Below the pieces are notes generated by a model. That model was not told the origin of the DNA and searched no databases. It worked only from the letters and a program-made list of their open reading frames with translations. A program made the translations under genes and the position numbers. DNA of 64,000 nt from Microbacterium sp. TPD7012 (GTDB taxonomy: Bacteria; Actinomycetota; Actinomycetes; Actinomycetales; Microbacteriaceae). Shown one piece after another: positions 49,480-57,403 of the stretch (positions within the stretch are counted from its first letter, which is position 1; each line of letters starts with the position of its first letter). The stretch covers positions 124,001 through 188,000 of the forward strand of contig NZ_QDFV01000005.1 in assembly GCF_003075395.1 (NCBI RefSeq), read 5' to 3'.

Positions 49480-50253
49480 TCAGCTGCGCGGCAGGGTGAG
49501 GATCTCGGCGCCCTCCGCCGTGACCGCGATCGTGTGCTCGGTGTGGGCGGTGCGGCATCCGGTCGCGCTGCGCAGCGTCCAGCCGTCGGCGTCGGTGACG
49601 AGCTCGTCGGTGTCAGCCATGACCCACGGCTCGAGCGCGAGCAGCAGCCCGGGGCGCAGGATGTAGCCGCGACCGGGTCGACCGTCGTTCGCGACATGCG
49701 GATCCTGGTGCATGGTCGAGCCGATGCCGTGCCCGCCGAACTCGAGGTTGACCGTGTAGCCGGAGCCACGCAGCACGGTGCCGATCGCGCGCGACAGGTC
49801 GCCGATGCGGGCGCCGGGCCGCACAGCCGCGATACCGGCGGCGAGCGCGCGTTCGGTCGCGTCGATCAGGGCCAGATCCTCGGGCGCCTGCGTCTCTCCC
49901 ACGATGAAGCTGATCGCCGCGTCGGCCGAGATGCCCCGGAGGGTGACGGCGAGGTCGAGCGTGAGCAGATCGCCGTCGGCGAGGACGTAGTCGTGGGGCA
50001 TGCCGTGGAGCACGGCATCGTTCACCGCGGTGCAGACGTAGTGGCCGAAGGGTCCGCGTCCGAAGGAGGGCGAGTAGTCGACGTAGCAGGATTCGGCTCC
50101 GGCATCCTCGATCATCTGCTTCGTCCAGCGGTCGAGATCGAGCAGGTTCACGCCGACGGCGGTGCGCTTCTTCAGCGCCTGCAGGATGCCGCCGACGAGG
50201 GCGCCGGCGTCACGCGCACGGGCGAGTTCGTCGTCGTTCAGGATCTCGATCAT
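49480..50253 (-). CDS. map: Type I methionine aminopeptidase (accessory copy)
   Basis: A 257-residue pita-bread metallopeptidase that removes N-terminal Met. The five metal ligands are seen in LLTLDLAV (Asp), GISADAAISF (Asp), GGHGIGSTMH (His), LALEPWVM (Glu) and AHTEHTIAV (Glu), and the conserved His in GHYVCTAVNDAVLHG. It is a short form without the zinc-finger N-terminus. It is not next to secY/adk/infA, the usual site of the housekeeping copy, but divergent from an XRE regulator, so I read it as a regulated second enzyme. Confidence 0.9.
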   Translation of the reverse strand: MIEILNDDELARARDAGALVGGILQALKKRTAVGVNLLDLDRWTKQMIEDAGAESCYVDYSPSFGRGPFGHYVCTAVNDAVLHGMPHDYVLADGDLLTLDLAVTLRGISADAAISFIVGETQAPEDLALIDATERALAAGIAAVRPGARIGDLSRAIGTVLRGSGYTVNLEFGGHGIGSTMHQDPHVANDGRPGRGYILRPGLLLALEPWVMADTDELVTDADGWTLRSATGCRTAHTEHTIAVTAEGAEILTLPRS

Positions 50254-50275
50254 GGTTCTCTCTCCGGTTCCGATA

Positions 50276-50305
50276 ACTATCCCGGTAATACTATCCCGGG
50301 ATTAG
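50276..50305. promoter_or_regulatory. Direct repeats between map and the XRE regulator
   Basis: ACTATCCCGG at 50276-50285 recurs at 50290-50299, 14 bp apart, and TACTA/TAGTA arms flank the second copy. In a 53-bp divergent gap this is the probable XRE operator. The regulator ATG follows at once without a ribosome site, hinting at a leaderless mRNA. Confidence 0.55.
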
Positions 50306-50306
50306 T

Positions 50307-50600
50307 ATGGGCATCATGATGGTCCGGATGCCGCTCACCCCCGCCGAGGTTGAACGCGGCGAGCGCCTCGGCGCCCTGCTGCGCCGGGCGCGCGGCGAAA
50401 GGTCGATGCTCGCCGTCGCTCTGGACGCCGGAGTCTCCCCCGAGACGCTGCGCAAGATCGAGTCCGGCCGCGTCGCGACGCCCGCCTTCTCGACGATCGC
50501 GGCGATCAGCGGCGTGCTCGGCCTCTCGCTCGACGCCATCTGGTCCGAGATCGGGACGGATGCCGAGCGCCGCACCACCGCGGCACGCATCGCTTCCTGA
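50307..50600 (+). CDS. XRE-family helix-turn-helix regulator
   Basis: A 97-residue protein that is almost entirely one Cro/CI helix-turn-helix domain: LGALLRRARGERSMLAVALD, GVSPETLRKIESGRVATPAF and STIAAISGVLGLSLDAIWSE. The start may be ATG 50307, 50316 or 50319; none has a clear ribosome site. It is divergent from the methionine aminopeptidase gene and probably controls it. Confidence 0.82.
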   Translation: MGIMMVRMPLTPAEVERGERLGALLRRARGERSMLAVALDAGVSPETLRKIESGRVATPAFSTIAAISGVLGLSLDAIWSEIGTDAERRTTAARIAS

Positions 50601-50723
50601 CCACTTCTGCACAGTCGGGGTCCGCGAGAATCCGCCCACGGATCGCGTCTCCCGTCTCGGACCGCGGTGGCGCATCCCCGAGGGTGGACGCATGAGAGAC
50701 TCTTCCCCTCCCTCGGAGAGCGC

Positions 50724-50972
50724 ATGCATACTGTAAGCATGCCGAACGTTCTGATCCGTGACCTCGATCCCGGCGTCCATGCCGTGCTCGCCGCCCGGGC
50801 CGAGGCGCACGGCCAGTCGCTGCAGCAGTACCTGACCGCTGAGCTCACGCGCCTCGCCGGGCAGCCGACACTCGGCGAGCTGTTCGCCGACCTCGCGAGC
50901 CGTCCACCGCAGCCGCCGATTCCGGCGAGCGCGATCGTGTCGGCGATCCACGACGGCCGTCGCGCAGGATGA
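50724..50972 (+). CDS. FitA/VapB-type antitoxin
   Basis: An 82-residue antitoxin with an N-terminal ribbon-helix-helix (PNVLIRDLDPGVHAVLAARA, GQSLQQYLTAELTRLA) and a C-terminal toxin-binding tail (TLGELFADLASRPPQP). GGAG 5 bases upstream favours ATG 50724 over 50739. It overlaps the toxin gene by 4 bases (ATGA). GCATGC words at 50722-50727 and 50737-50742 flank the start and may be the operator. Confidence 0.85.
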   Translation: MHTVSMPNVLIRDLDPGVHAVLAARAEAHGQSLQQYLTAELTRLAGQPTLGELFADLASRPPQPPIPASAIVSAIHDGRRAG

Positions 50973-51361
50973 TCGTCGTCGATGCCTCCGTCGTCGTCGA
51001 TCTGCTGACCACGACGGGCGAGCCGTCGCGGCTCCACGAACGGCTGGTCACCGAACATCTGATCGCGCCCGAGATCCTTCCGATCGAAGTCGCCTCCGCC
51101 CTGCGCGGATTGAACCGCGGCGGCATACTCAGCGACGAACGCCTCGCCCGCGCGGCATCCGACCTCCCTCGACTTCGGGTCGAGCTGTATCCGTCACTGC
51201 CACTCGTGCCGCGCGTGCTCGACCTGAGGCATAACCTCAGCGCCTACGACGCCGCGTACGTCGTCCTCGCCGAGGTCACGCTATCGGCGCTGCTCACTCT
51301 CGACCAGCGTCTGGCTCGCGCAGCCGCGGCGCGCTGCGCCGTGGAGGTGCCGTCACGCTGA
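50969..51361 (+). CDS. vapC: VapC/FitB-type PIN-domain ribonuclease toxin
   Basis: A 130-residue PIN domain with acidic residues in MIVVDASVVVDLLT (Asp5), PEILPIEVASALRG (Glu near 41), LSAYDAAYVVLAE (Asp near 94) and LLTLDQRLARAA (Asp near 112). It should cleave RNA when free of its antitoxin. The full catalytic set is intact. Confidence 0.9.
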   Translation: MIVVDASVVVDLLTTTGEPSRLHERLVTEHLIAPEILPIEVASALRGLNRGGILSDERLARAASDLPRLRVELYPSLPLVPRVLDLRHNLSAYDAAYVVLAEVTLSALLTLDQRLARAAAARCAVEVPSR

Positions 51362-51426
51362 GCGTTCGTGAGCGGTCGGGCGCGCGAGCACGGCGGGCGC
51401 GCTGAGCGGTCGGGCGCGCTCCGCTC

Positions 51427-51732
51427 TCAGCCCCGGAGTACGGAGTCGAGCAGCCCGGGGAAGAGCGTGTCGAGATCGTCACGTCGGAGCGTCAGCATCC
51501 GTCGCCGTCCGTTGGGTTCGTTGCGGATGACGCCGGCCTCGCGCAGCACCTTCATGAAGTGCGACTTGGTCGACTTCGGCAGATTCGGGTCGGTCGCGTG
51601 GCAGGCGGCCATGTCGAGCGGGCCGTCGGCGAGCTGACGAGCGATGGCCAGGCGCTCGGGGTCGCTGAGCGCGAAGAGCACGTCCGTGAGCTGGATCTCG
51701 GAGCGCTCCGGGTGGGGAAGATCGCCGGGCAT
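51427..51732 (-). CDS. ArsR-family regulator beside an MFS exporter
   Basis: A 101-residue winged-helix repressor (VLFALSDPERLAIARQLADG, LDMAACHATDPNLPKSTKSH, VIRNEPNGRRRMLTL). A Cys is present at CHATD, but no second Cys, so metal sensing is unlikely. ATG 51732 is preceded directly by the operator (51734-51751), which suggests a leaderless, self-repressed mRNA. It is divergent from the MFS gene at 51814. Confidence 0.85.
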   Translation of the reverse strand: MPGDLPHPERSEIQLTDVLFALSDPERLAIARQLADGPLDMAACHATDPNLPKSTKSHFMKVLREAGVIRNEPNGRRRMLTLRRDDLDTLFPGLLDSVLRG

Positions 51733-51733
51733 A

Positions 51734-51798
51734 GTTCGAGAATAGTTGAACAATCACGGAATGGCGAGTACGCTCCGATAGTTCGATGATTCTCGAAC
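51734..51798. promoter_or_regulatory. Two GTTCGA-N6-TCGAAC operators in the ArsR/MFS gap
   Basis: GTTCGAGAATAGTTGAAC (51734-51751, one mismatch) and GTTCGATGATTCTCGAAC (51781-51798, perfect arms) each lie beside one of the two divergent genes. They should let the ArsR protein repress both itself and the exporter. Confidence 0.75.
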
Positions 51799-51813
51799 CC
51801 TTGAGGAGCACGC

Positions 51814-53055
51814 ATGACCACCACCCAGCCGATCGTCCGACCGTCGGCCGAGGCCGCCGCCCTTCCGCAGGCGCAGGGATCCACGATCCCCCGCGCCCGG
51901 TTCGGATTCGCGCTCGCGATCGTCGCCCAGGTCGCGATGATGATCGCAGCGAGCGCGCCCTCGCCGTTCTACCCGGTGCTCGCACAGGACATCGGCTTCG
52001 ATGCGATCGTGATCGCGGCGGTCTTCGCCGTCTACGCCGTCTCCCTGCTGCTGACCCTCCTGACCGCCGGCTCGCTCTCCGACCACGTCGGCCGTCGGCC
52101 GGTGGTCATCGCGGGCCTGCTGCTCCTGGCGGGCAGCATGTTCCTCTTCTGGCACGCGGATGCCGTGGCGACGCTGTTCTTCGCCCGCATCCTGCAGGGC
52201 ATCGCGAGCGGTCTGCTCATCTCCGCGCTCTCGGCGACCGCGCTCGACTTCGCGCCGGGCGGACGCGCGGGCGTCGCGGCCCTGTGGAACGCACTGAGCC
52301 CCGGCATCGGTCTGGCGCTCGGGGCGCTCGCCTCCGGCGTGGTGCTCGACCTGAGCGGGGAAGCGCTGCTCGACGTGTTCGCCCCGCTCAGCACCGCCTA
52401 CCTCGCGCTGGCCGTGCTGTTCTTCCTCATCCCGGAGACCGCACCGCGCAAGCCCGGCGTCTGGGCATCGCTCAGCTTCCGCCTCTCGATCCCCGCGGCG
52501 ATCCGGGCGGACTTCTGGCGCGGCGCTCCGGCGGTGGTCGCGGGCTGGGCCACCGGCGGACTGTTCCTGTCGCTCGGTGCGAACATCGTGCACAACGAGC
52601 TCGGCGGCTCCGCCCACGTCTGGCAGGGGCTCGCGGTCGCGATGCTCGCCGGCGTCGGGGCGATCACCGCGTTCCTGATGCGCCGCCGCCCGCCGCGCAC
52701 CTCGGTCGTGTTCGGCACCACGGCGCTGGCCGTCGGAACCGCCCTGTCGCTCGCGGCGCTCGGACTCGGATCGCTCACCTTCTATCTCGCCGCGACCGCC
52801 GTGACCGGCATGGGCTTCGGCACCGCGTTCTCGGGAGTCGTCGCCTCTCTCGCCCCGCGCATCCCCGCGACGCAGCGCGCCGACACCTTCGCCGTGATCT
52901 ACCTGCTGGCCTACCTCGCATTCGGGGTGCCCGCGGTGATCGCCGGATCGCTCGTCGGCATCGTCGGGCTCGGAACAGTGTGCGTCGGATACGGCATCGT
53001 GGTGATCGCGCTCGCGCTCGTGGCCCTGGTGTCGCGGCTGCGCCGCGCGGACTGA
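51814..53055 (+). CDS. MFS exporter controlled by ArsR
   Basis: A 413-residue, twelve-helix major facilitator. Motif A is LLTAGSLSDHVGRRPVVIAG in loop 2-3, and the antiporter-like GLLISALSATALDFAPGGRA follows. The N-terminal 30 residues are cytoplasmic. GAGGAG upstream fits the ATG at 51814. Divergent from the ArsR gene, as is common for drug-efflux pairs; substrate unknown. Confidence 0.88.
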   Translation: MTTTQPIVRPSAEAAALPQAQGSTIPRARFGFALAIVAQVAMMIAASAPSPFYPVLAQDIGFDAIVIAAVFAVYAVSLLLTLLTAGSLSDHVGRRPVVIAGLLLLAGSMFLFWHADAVATLFFARILQGIASGLLISALSATALDFAPGGRAGVAALWNALSPGIGLALGALASGVVLDLSGEALLDVFAPLSTAYLALAVLFFLIPETAPRKPGVWASLSFRLSIPAAIRADFWRGAPAVVAGWATGGLFLSLGANIVHNELGGSAHVWQGLAVAMLAGVGAITAFLMRRRPPRTSVVFGTTALAVGTALSLAALGLGSLTFYLAATAVTGMGFGTAFSGVVASLAPRIPATQRADTFAVIYLLAYLAFGVPAVIAGSLVGIVGLGTVCVGYGIVVIALALVALVSRLRRAD

Positions 53056-53093
53056 CCACGGGCGCTCGAGGGGCCGAGAGCCTCGGGCCGCTC

Positions 53094-53493
53094 CAGCGCC
53101 GAGAGCCTCGGGCCGCAGCAGCGCCGAGAGCCCGGAGCCGCAGCGCGTCGGGAGGAGAGCTCGCGCGTGGGCGGAGGAATCCGTGAGGATCCTCCGCCCG
53201 ACGACGAGTTCTCCGCCCATTACTGAGGCTCGGCGCCGCGCCGCACCCTCACCCGCGGCGCCACACCGCGACGACCCCCGCACCGAGCACGGCCAGCGCC
53301 GAGACCCTCGGGCCGCAGCAGCGCCGAGAGCCCGGAGCAGCAGCGCGTCGGGAGGAGAGCTCGCGCGTGGGCGGAGGAATCCGTGAGGATCCTCCGCCCG
53401 ACGACGAGTTCTCCGCCCATTACTGAGGCTCGGCGCCGCGCCGCACCCTCAGCCGCGGCGCCACACCGCGACGACCCCCGCACCGAGCACGGC
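53094..53493. repeat. 200-bp tandem duplication with terminator hairpins
   Basis: An exact 200-bp period: TCGCGCGTGGGCGGAGGAAT occurs at 53161 and 53361. Each copy has the hairpin GGGCGGAGGA/TCCTCCGCCC (53169-53199 and 53369-53399), a family D word GACGACGAGTTCTCCGCCC and the last 45 or so bases of the MFS gene that ends at 53449. A 25-bp subrepeat is visible at 53074-53148. The 393-bp gap holds no gene; the hairpins terminate both convergent MFS transcripts. Confidence 0.85.
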
Positions 53494-54870
53494 CAGCGCC
53501 GCAGCACCGAGGAAGAGCCAGGCGAAGCCGCCGGTGAGGGCATCCGCCGTCGAAGCGCCATCCGCCTCGAGCGACGCCGTGCGCAACCCGGCGATCGTCC
53601 CGAGCACGGCCAGCCCGACTGCGCCGCCGATCTGCTGGCTGGTGTTGATGAGTCCTCCGGCGAGTCCCGCCTCGCCGCCCTCGACGCCGTCGACCGCGAG
53701 CTGGGTCGTGGCGACGAAGGCTCCGCCGAGGCCGACGCCGATCAGCAGCGTCGGGCCGAGCAGCTGCGCGACGAACTCGGCATCCGAGGGTGCCGCCGCG
53801 AGCCAGACCAGCCCGCCGGCGAGCACGAGCAGCGAGCCGATGAGCACGGAGCGCACACCGAGCCGTCCCATCAGGCTCGGCACCGCTCCGGCCACGAGCA
53901 CGAGAGCACCGGCGAGCGGAAGCTGCGAGAGCCCGGCGGCGAGCGCGTCGTAGCCGAGCACCGCCTGCATGTAGACCGACAGCGCGAAGAACAGCGCGAC
54001 CATCGCAGCGCCGCCGAGCACCATCACGACGTTGCCGAGCGCGAGGCTGCGGTTGCGGAACACCGACAGCGGCACGAGCGGCTCAGCACTCCGGCGCTCG
54101 ATCACGAGGAAGGCGGCTCCCAGCACCAGCGCGCCCGCGAAGAGCACGAGGGGGAGCGGATGCAGGAACCCGAGCTGCTCGACCGCGCTGAAGCCGCCGA
54201 CCAGGGCGACGAGCGCAGCCGTGACGGTGACGGCGCCGGCGACATCCAGGCGTCCCGGTGCGCGAGCACCGTCGCGGGTGATGAGCAGCGGGATCGCGAT
54301 GAGCACGATCGCGCCGACCGGGACGTTCACGAAGAACACCGACTGCCAGCCGAGGGTCGCGGTGAGCACACCGCCGAGCAGCACGCCGGCCGCCGAGCCG
54401 ATGCCCGCGACTCCTCCCCACACGCCGAGTGCCGTGGTGCGCTCCTTCGCATCGGGGAAGAGGTGCGTGAGCAGCGCCAGTGCCGCCGGGGCGAGGAGCG
54501 CGGCCGACGCGCCCTGCAGGGCGCGAGCCGCCAGGAGCATCTCGGCCGAGAACGAGAGGCCGGCCAGGGCGGATGCCGCGACGAACACGGCCGTCCCGAC
54601 GAGGAACACCCGGCGATGGCCGTAGCGGTCGGCCAGTCGTCCGCCGAGGAGCAGCAGCCCGCCGAAGGCGAGGACGTAGGCGGTGATCACCCAGGCGAGG
54701 GCGGCGGTGTCCATGCCGAGCTGCTGCCCGAGCACCGGGAGCGCGATGTTCACGATCGAGGCGTCGAGCACGACGAGGAACTGCGCGAGCGCGAGGATGC
54801 CGAGTGCGAGCCAGCGGCGCGAACTGCGCGGGGCCGCCTGCGTGATCGACGGGGTGGTGAGAGCGGTCAT
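53449..54870 (-). CDS. DHA2-type MFS multidrug exporter (14 helices)
   Basis: A 473-residue EmrB/QacA-type exporter. The opening LGILALAQFLVVLDASIVNI ALP-type motif, LLLGGRLADRYGHRRVFLVG (motif A) and the GGVAGIGSAAGVLLGGVL antiporter motif C are clear. Fourteen hydrophobic segments are present. It is downstream of the TetR gene on the same strand (102-bp gap), with a TetR operator at 54914-54931. The substrate is probably a lipophilic toxin or dye. Confidence 0.92.
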   Translation of the reverse strand: MTALTTPSITQAAPRSSRRWLALGILALAQFLVVLDASIVNIALPVLGQQLGMDTAALAWVITAYVLAFGGLLLLGGRLADRYGHRRVFLVGTAVFVAASALAGLSFSAEMLLAARALQGASAALLAPAALALLTHLFPDAKERTTALGVWGGVAGIGSAAGVLLGGVLTATLGWQSVFFVNVPVGAIVLIAIPLLITRDGARAPGRLDVAGAVTVTAALVALVGGFSAVEQLGFLHPLPLVLFAGALVLGAAFLVIERRSAEPLVPLSVFRNRSLALGNVVMVLGGAAMVALFFALSVYMQAVLGYDALAAGLSQLPLAGALVLVAGAVPSLMGRLGVRSVLIGSLLVLAGGLVWLAAAPSDAEFVAQLLGPTLLIGVGLGGAFVATTQLAVDGVEGGEAGLAGGLINTSQQIGGAVGLAVLGTIAGLRTASLEADGASTADALTGGFAWLFLGAAALAVLGAGVVAVWRRG

Positions 54871-54913
54871 GATCTTCTCCTTCTCGGTGGTGCGATGTCG
54901 GTGGATCGATGGA

Positions 54914-54931
54914 TGAGTGATTGCTCACTCA
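54914..54931 (-). promoter_or_regulatory. TetR operator upstream of the DHA2 exporter
   Basis: TGAGTGA-TTGC-TCACTCA, perfect 7-bp arms, 43 bp before the exporter start. The same half-sites recur at the TetR promoter (55542-55561). Confidence 0.78.
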
Positions 54932-54972
54932 CTCTTGAGAGCAAGCGAAACCGGCGCGAGCCGGGTGGCGGT

Positions 54973-55539
54973 TCAGTCGGGGTGACGGATGCCGCGGGTC
55001 AGCAGGGTCGCCCACTTCTCGGGGCGCCCGTCGAGCTGCGTGGTGACGATGAGGTGGCACAGCTGACCGAACGCGATGAAGGTCTGCACGTCTTCGTCGG
55101 AGCCGCCGGAGCGGCTCTGCGCGTACGTCGTCACGCGGCCGAGTCCCGCTCGGAGCGCGGCGCCGATCTCGGGGATCTCGGCGACGGACTGCGCGTGCAC
55201 CTGCAGCATCAGCAGCTTCCGGTCCGAGATGAGGTGCGCGTAGGCATCGCCCATCGCGTCGAGGATGGCCTCCGGGGTCTGCGCCGAGGCGGCATCCGCT
55301 CCTTCTTCGAGGGCGACGATGATGGCCTCGAAGCAGGCCTCGAGCGCCGCGATGAACAGCGCCTCCTTGCCCGCGTAGAGCTTGAAGACGTAGGCCGGGG
55401 AGATCTTGGCCTCGCGGGCGACATCCGCGACGGTCGTGCCGTGATACCCGCCGCGTGCGAACTCCGCGAGCGCCGCTGCGGCCACGAGGGGCCGGCGGGC
55501 GTCTGCCGTGGAGAGGATGGAGCTGCGCGAGGTGGGCAT
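54973..55539 (-). CDS. TetR-family repressor
   Basis: A 188-residue TetR regulator. The helix-turn-helix is LVAAAALAEFARGGYHGTTV through DVAREAKISPAYVFKLYAGK, followed by a helical ligand domain (FIAALEACFEAIIVALEEGA, LISDRKLLMLQVHAQSVAEI). ATG 55539 is chosen; the longer frame upstream has weak coding character. Operators at its own promoter and at the exporter promoter indicate a ligand-released efflux switch. Confidence 0.9.
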   Translation of the reverse strand: MPTSRSSILSTADARRPLVAAAALAEFARGGYHGTTVADVAREAKISPAYVFKLYAGKEALFIAALEACFEAIIVALEEGADAASAQTPEAILDAMGDAYAHLISDRKLLMLQVHAQSVAEIPEIGAALRAGLGRVTTYAQSRSGGSDEDVQTFIAFGQLCHLIVTTQLDGRPEKWATLLTRGIRHPD

Positions 55540-55541
55540 AT

Positions 55542-55561
55542 GAGTGACTGTACACTCACTC
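55542..55561 (-). promoter_or_regulatory. TetR autoregulatory operator
   Basis: GAGTGA (55542-55547 region) and TCACTC (55556-55561) surround CTGTACAC directly before the TetR ATG; half-sites match the exporter operator but with an 8-bp spacer. The closeness to the ATG suggests a leaderless mRNA. Confidence 0.65.
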
Positions 55562-55588
55562 TTCGCCCGCGGCAACGCGTGGTTGCAG

Positions 55589-55611
55589 AATCTGTCGATA
55601 AACGATAGATT
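55589..55611 (+). promoter_or_regulatory. Operator upstream of the DUF2975/YozG pair
   Basis: AATCTGTCG (55589-55597) and CGATAGATT (55603-55611) are inverted with one mismatch and a 5-bp spacer, 30 bp before the DUF2975 start. Likely bound by the small HTH protein encoded second in the operon. Confidence 0.6.
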
Positions 55612-55640
55612 CCTGTTGTTCTTCGATGAGAGGTGAAGCC

Positions 55641-56129
55641 ATGCGAAAAGCGACGATCGTCGTGCTGCAGGTCGTGATCGCGATCGCCCTGGTGGGATCG
55701 GTGGCCGTTCAGGCCCTGATCGCCCCACTGCTCTGGCTCGACCTCGGCGAGGGCGAGCTGCTCGGGCGCATCTTCCTGGTCGGCATCGTCGTTCTCGGCG
55801 TCGGCACGCTGCAGGTGTTCGGCATCTGCGTGTGGCTGCTGCTGAACAAGGTGCGTCGGGGATCGATCTTCTCGGAGTCGTCGTTCCTCTACGTCGACGT
55901 GATCATCGCCGCGATCCTCGTCGCCGCGATCCTGGCCCTGTCGCTCGCGATCGCTCTCGCCCCGGGCGATACGGCCCCCGGAGTCGTGGGACTGATCTGC
56001 GGTGCCTCGCTCGTCCTCGGCGGGATGGCGCTGCTCGTCGTCGTGATGAAGGCGCTGCTGCGTCAGGCGATCGCCAGCGAGGCCGAGGCGCAGACGCTCC
56101 GCGCCGAACTCGACAACGAGGTGATCTGA
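55641..56129 (+). CDS. DUF2975 membrane protein
   Basis: A 162-residue protein with four helices (TIVVLQVVIAIALVGSVAVQ, IFLVGIVVLGVGTLQVFGIC, VDVIIAAILVAAILALSLAI, VVGLICGASLVLGGMALLVV). The loop VRRGSIFSESSFLYVD is the DUF2975 signature. AGGTGA 4 bases before ATG 55641 favours it over ATG 55626. It is coupled (TGATG) to a YozG-type regulator, the standard pair in Gram-positives; function unknown. Confidence 0.87.
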   Translation: MRKATIVVLQVVIAIALVGSVAVQALIAPLLWLDLGEGELLGRIFLVGIVVLGVGTLQVFGICVWLLLNKVRRGSIFSESSFLYVDVIIAAILVAAILALSLAIALAPGDTAPGVVGLICGASLVLGGMALLVVVMKALLRQAIASEAEAQTLRAELDNEVI

Positions 56130-56356
56130 TGCCCGTCGTGGTCGACATCGACGTGATGATGGCCCGCCGCAAGATGAGCGTCGGCGAACTGGCCGAGCGA
56201 ATCGGCATCACGCCCACCAACCTCGCGGTGCTCAAGAACGGACGCGCGAAGGCCGTGCGCTTCACGACCCTCGACGCGCTGTGCGAGGTGCTCGAGTGCC
56301 AGCCCGGAGATCTGCTGCGCTGGGAGGCCGAGGGCGCCGAAGAGGCCGACTCGTAG
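56129..56356 (+). CDS. YozG-type helix-turn-helix regulator
   Basis: A 75-residue Cro/CI-like DNA-binding protein: MMARRKMSVGELAERIGITP, TNLAVLKNGRAKAVRFTTLD and ALCEVLECQPGDLLRWE. The family is typically encoded after a DUF2975 protein. The ATG shares one base with the upstream stop, so the pair is translationally coupled. Probably represses its own operon through 55589-55611. Confidence 0.87.
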   Translation: MPVVVDIDVMMARRKMSVGELAERIGITPTNLAVLKNGRAKAVRFTTLDALCEVLECQPGDLLRWEAEGAEEADS

Positions 56357-56359
56357 GGT

Positions 56360-56401
56360 CGGCACCCGGCACCCGGCACCCGGCATCCGGCACCCGGCAT
56401 C
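56360..56401 (+). repeat. 7-bp tandem repeat
   Basis: CGGCACC or CGGCATC repeats six times straight after the YozG-type stop; simple-sequence slippage, translated in no gene. Confidence 0.75.
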
Positions 56402-56433
56402 TGACCCCGCACCACCCGACCCCTGACACCCAG

Positions 56434-56524
56434 ACAAGGGAATGTGCGTCTCCGGAGGACGGAACCCGGAAATCCGCCCTTTCGGAGCGCACATCTCCTC
56501 GCGAGACACACAGCGGATGCCGCG
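56434..56524. repeat. Family C dispersed repeat
   Basis: ACAAGGGAATGTGCG, GGAGGACGGAACCCGG, TTTCGGAGCGCACATCTCCT and CTCGCGAGACACACAGCGGA match the element at 46711-46800 in reverse. It separates the YozG-type gene from the convergent panB. Confidence 0.75.
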
Positions 56525-56533
56525 CCGCGGGGA

Positions 56534-57403
56534 CTACCGCCGCGCCAGCAGCTCCCCCAGTCGCGCGGCCTCGTCCGCCGGCATCGCGTATCCGTGCTCG
56601 GCGCCCGGGTACACCCCGCCGCGCACCTCGGCCGCGTACTCGGAGACGCCGGCGACGGCCGCATCGCGCAGGGCCGCGTAGCGCTTCACGAACTTGGCCG
56701 CGCCGCCGTCGTACAGGCCGAGCAGGTCGTGGAAGACGAGCACCTGGCCGTCGGCATCCGCTCCCGCTCCGATCCCGATGACCGGGATGTCGAGCAGGGG
56801 CATGAGCGCCGCGGTGACCTCCGACGGCACCGCTTCGATCACGAGCATCGAGCAGCCGGCATCCTGCAGAGCGAGGGCGTCGTCGATCACGGCGAGCGCG
56901 GCCTCGGCGGTGCGTCCCTGCGCGCGATAGCCGCCGAGGGCGGTAGCGGTCTGCGGGGTAAGGCCGACGTGACCGACCACCGGGATGCCGACGCGCACGA
57001 GGGCCCGCGCCCGGTCGACGGTCGATCCGCCGCGCTCGATCTTGACGAGGTCCACTCCGGCCTCCTTGACGAAGCGCTGGGCGGTCGCGATCGCGAGCTC
57101 GTCGGAAGCCTCATAGGAGCCGAAGGGCAGGTCGCCGACGAGCAGCGGAATCGTGAGCCCTCTCCGCACGGCTTTGGTCAGCATGAGCATCTCGTCGACC
57201 GTCACCGGCACCGTGCTCTCGTAGCCGAGCACGGTCATCGCGGCGGAGTCGCCGACGAGCACCATGTCGACGCCGGCATCCTCGACGATCTGCGCGCTCG
57301 GGTGGTCATACGCGGTGACCATGACGATCGGGTCGCCGGCCTCCTTCTTCGTGGCGAGACTCGCGAGCGTGACCCGCTTGCGAGGTGCCGCGTGCGCGCT
57401 CAC
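56534..57403 (-). CDS. panB: Ketopantoate hydroxymethyltransferase PanB
   Basis: A 289-residue TIM-barrel enzyme that transfers a hydroxymethyl group from methylene-THF to ketoisovalerate. Family motifs are [35 protein letters not shown] (metal Asp), [38 protein letters not shown] (catalytic Glu) and [20 protein letters not shown]. The start is GTG at 57401-57403, overlapping panD (GTGA). It is the last gene of DUF2520-panC-panD-panB. Confidence 0.95.
   Translation of the reverse strand: MSAHAAPRKRVTLASLATKKEAGDPIVMVTAYDHPSAQIVEDAGVDMVLVGDSAAMTVLGYESTVPVTVDEMLMLTKAVRRGLTIPLLVGDLPFGSYEASDELAIATAQRFVKEAGVDLVKIERGGSTVDRARALVRVGIPVVGHVGLTPQTATALGGYRAQGRTAEAALAVIDDALALQDAGCSMLVIEAVPSEVTAALMPLLDIPVIGIGAGADADGQVLVFHDLLGLYDGGAAKFVKRYAALRDAAVAGVSEYAAEVRGGVYPGAEHGYAMPADEAARLGELLARR

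Noticed and set aside
53183..53386. A 67-codon ORF in the duplicated segment
   Set aside because: Lies entirely within tandem repeat DNA and its reading is repeat-derived.
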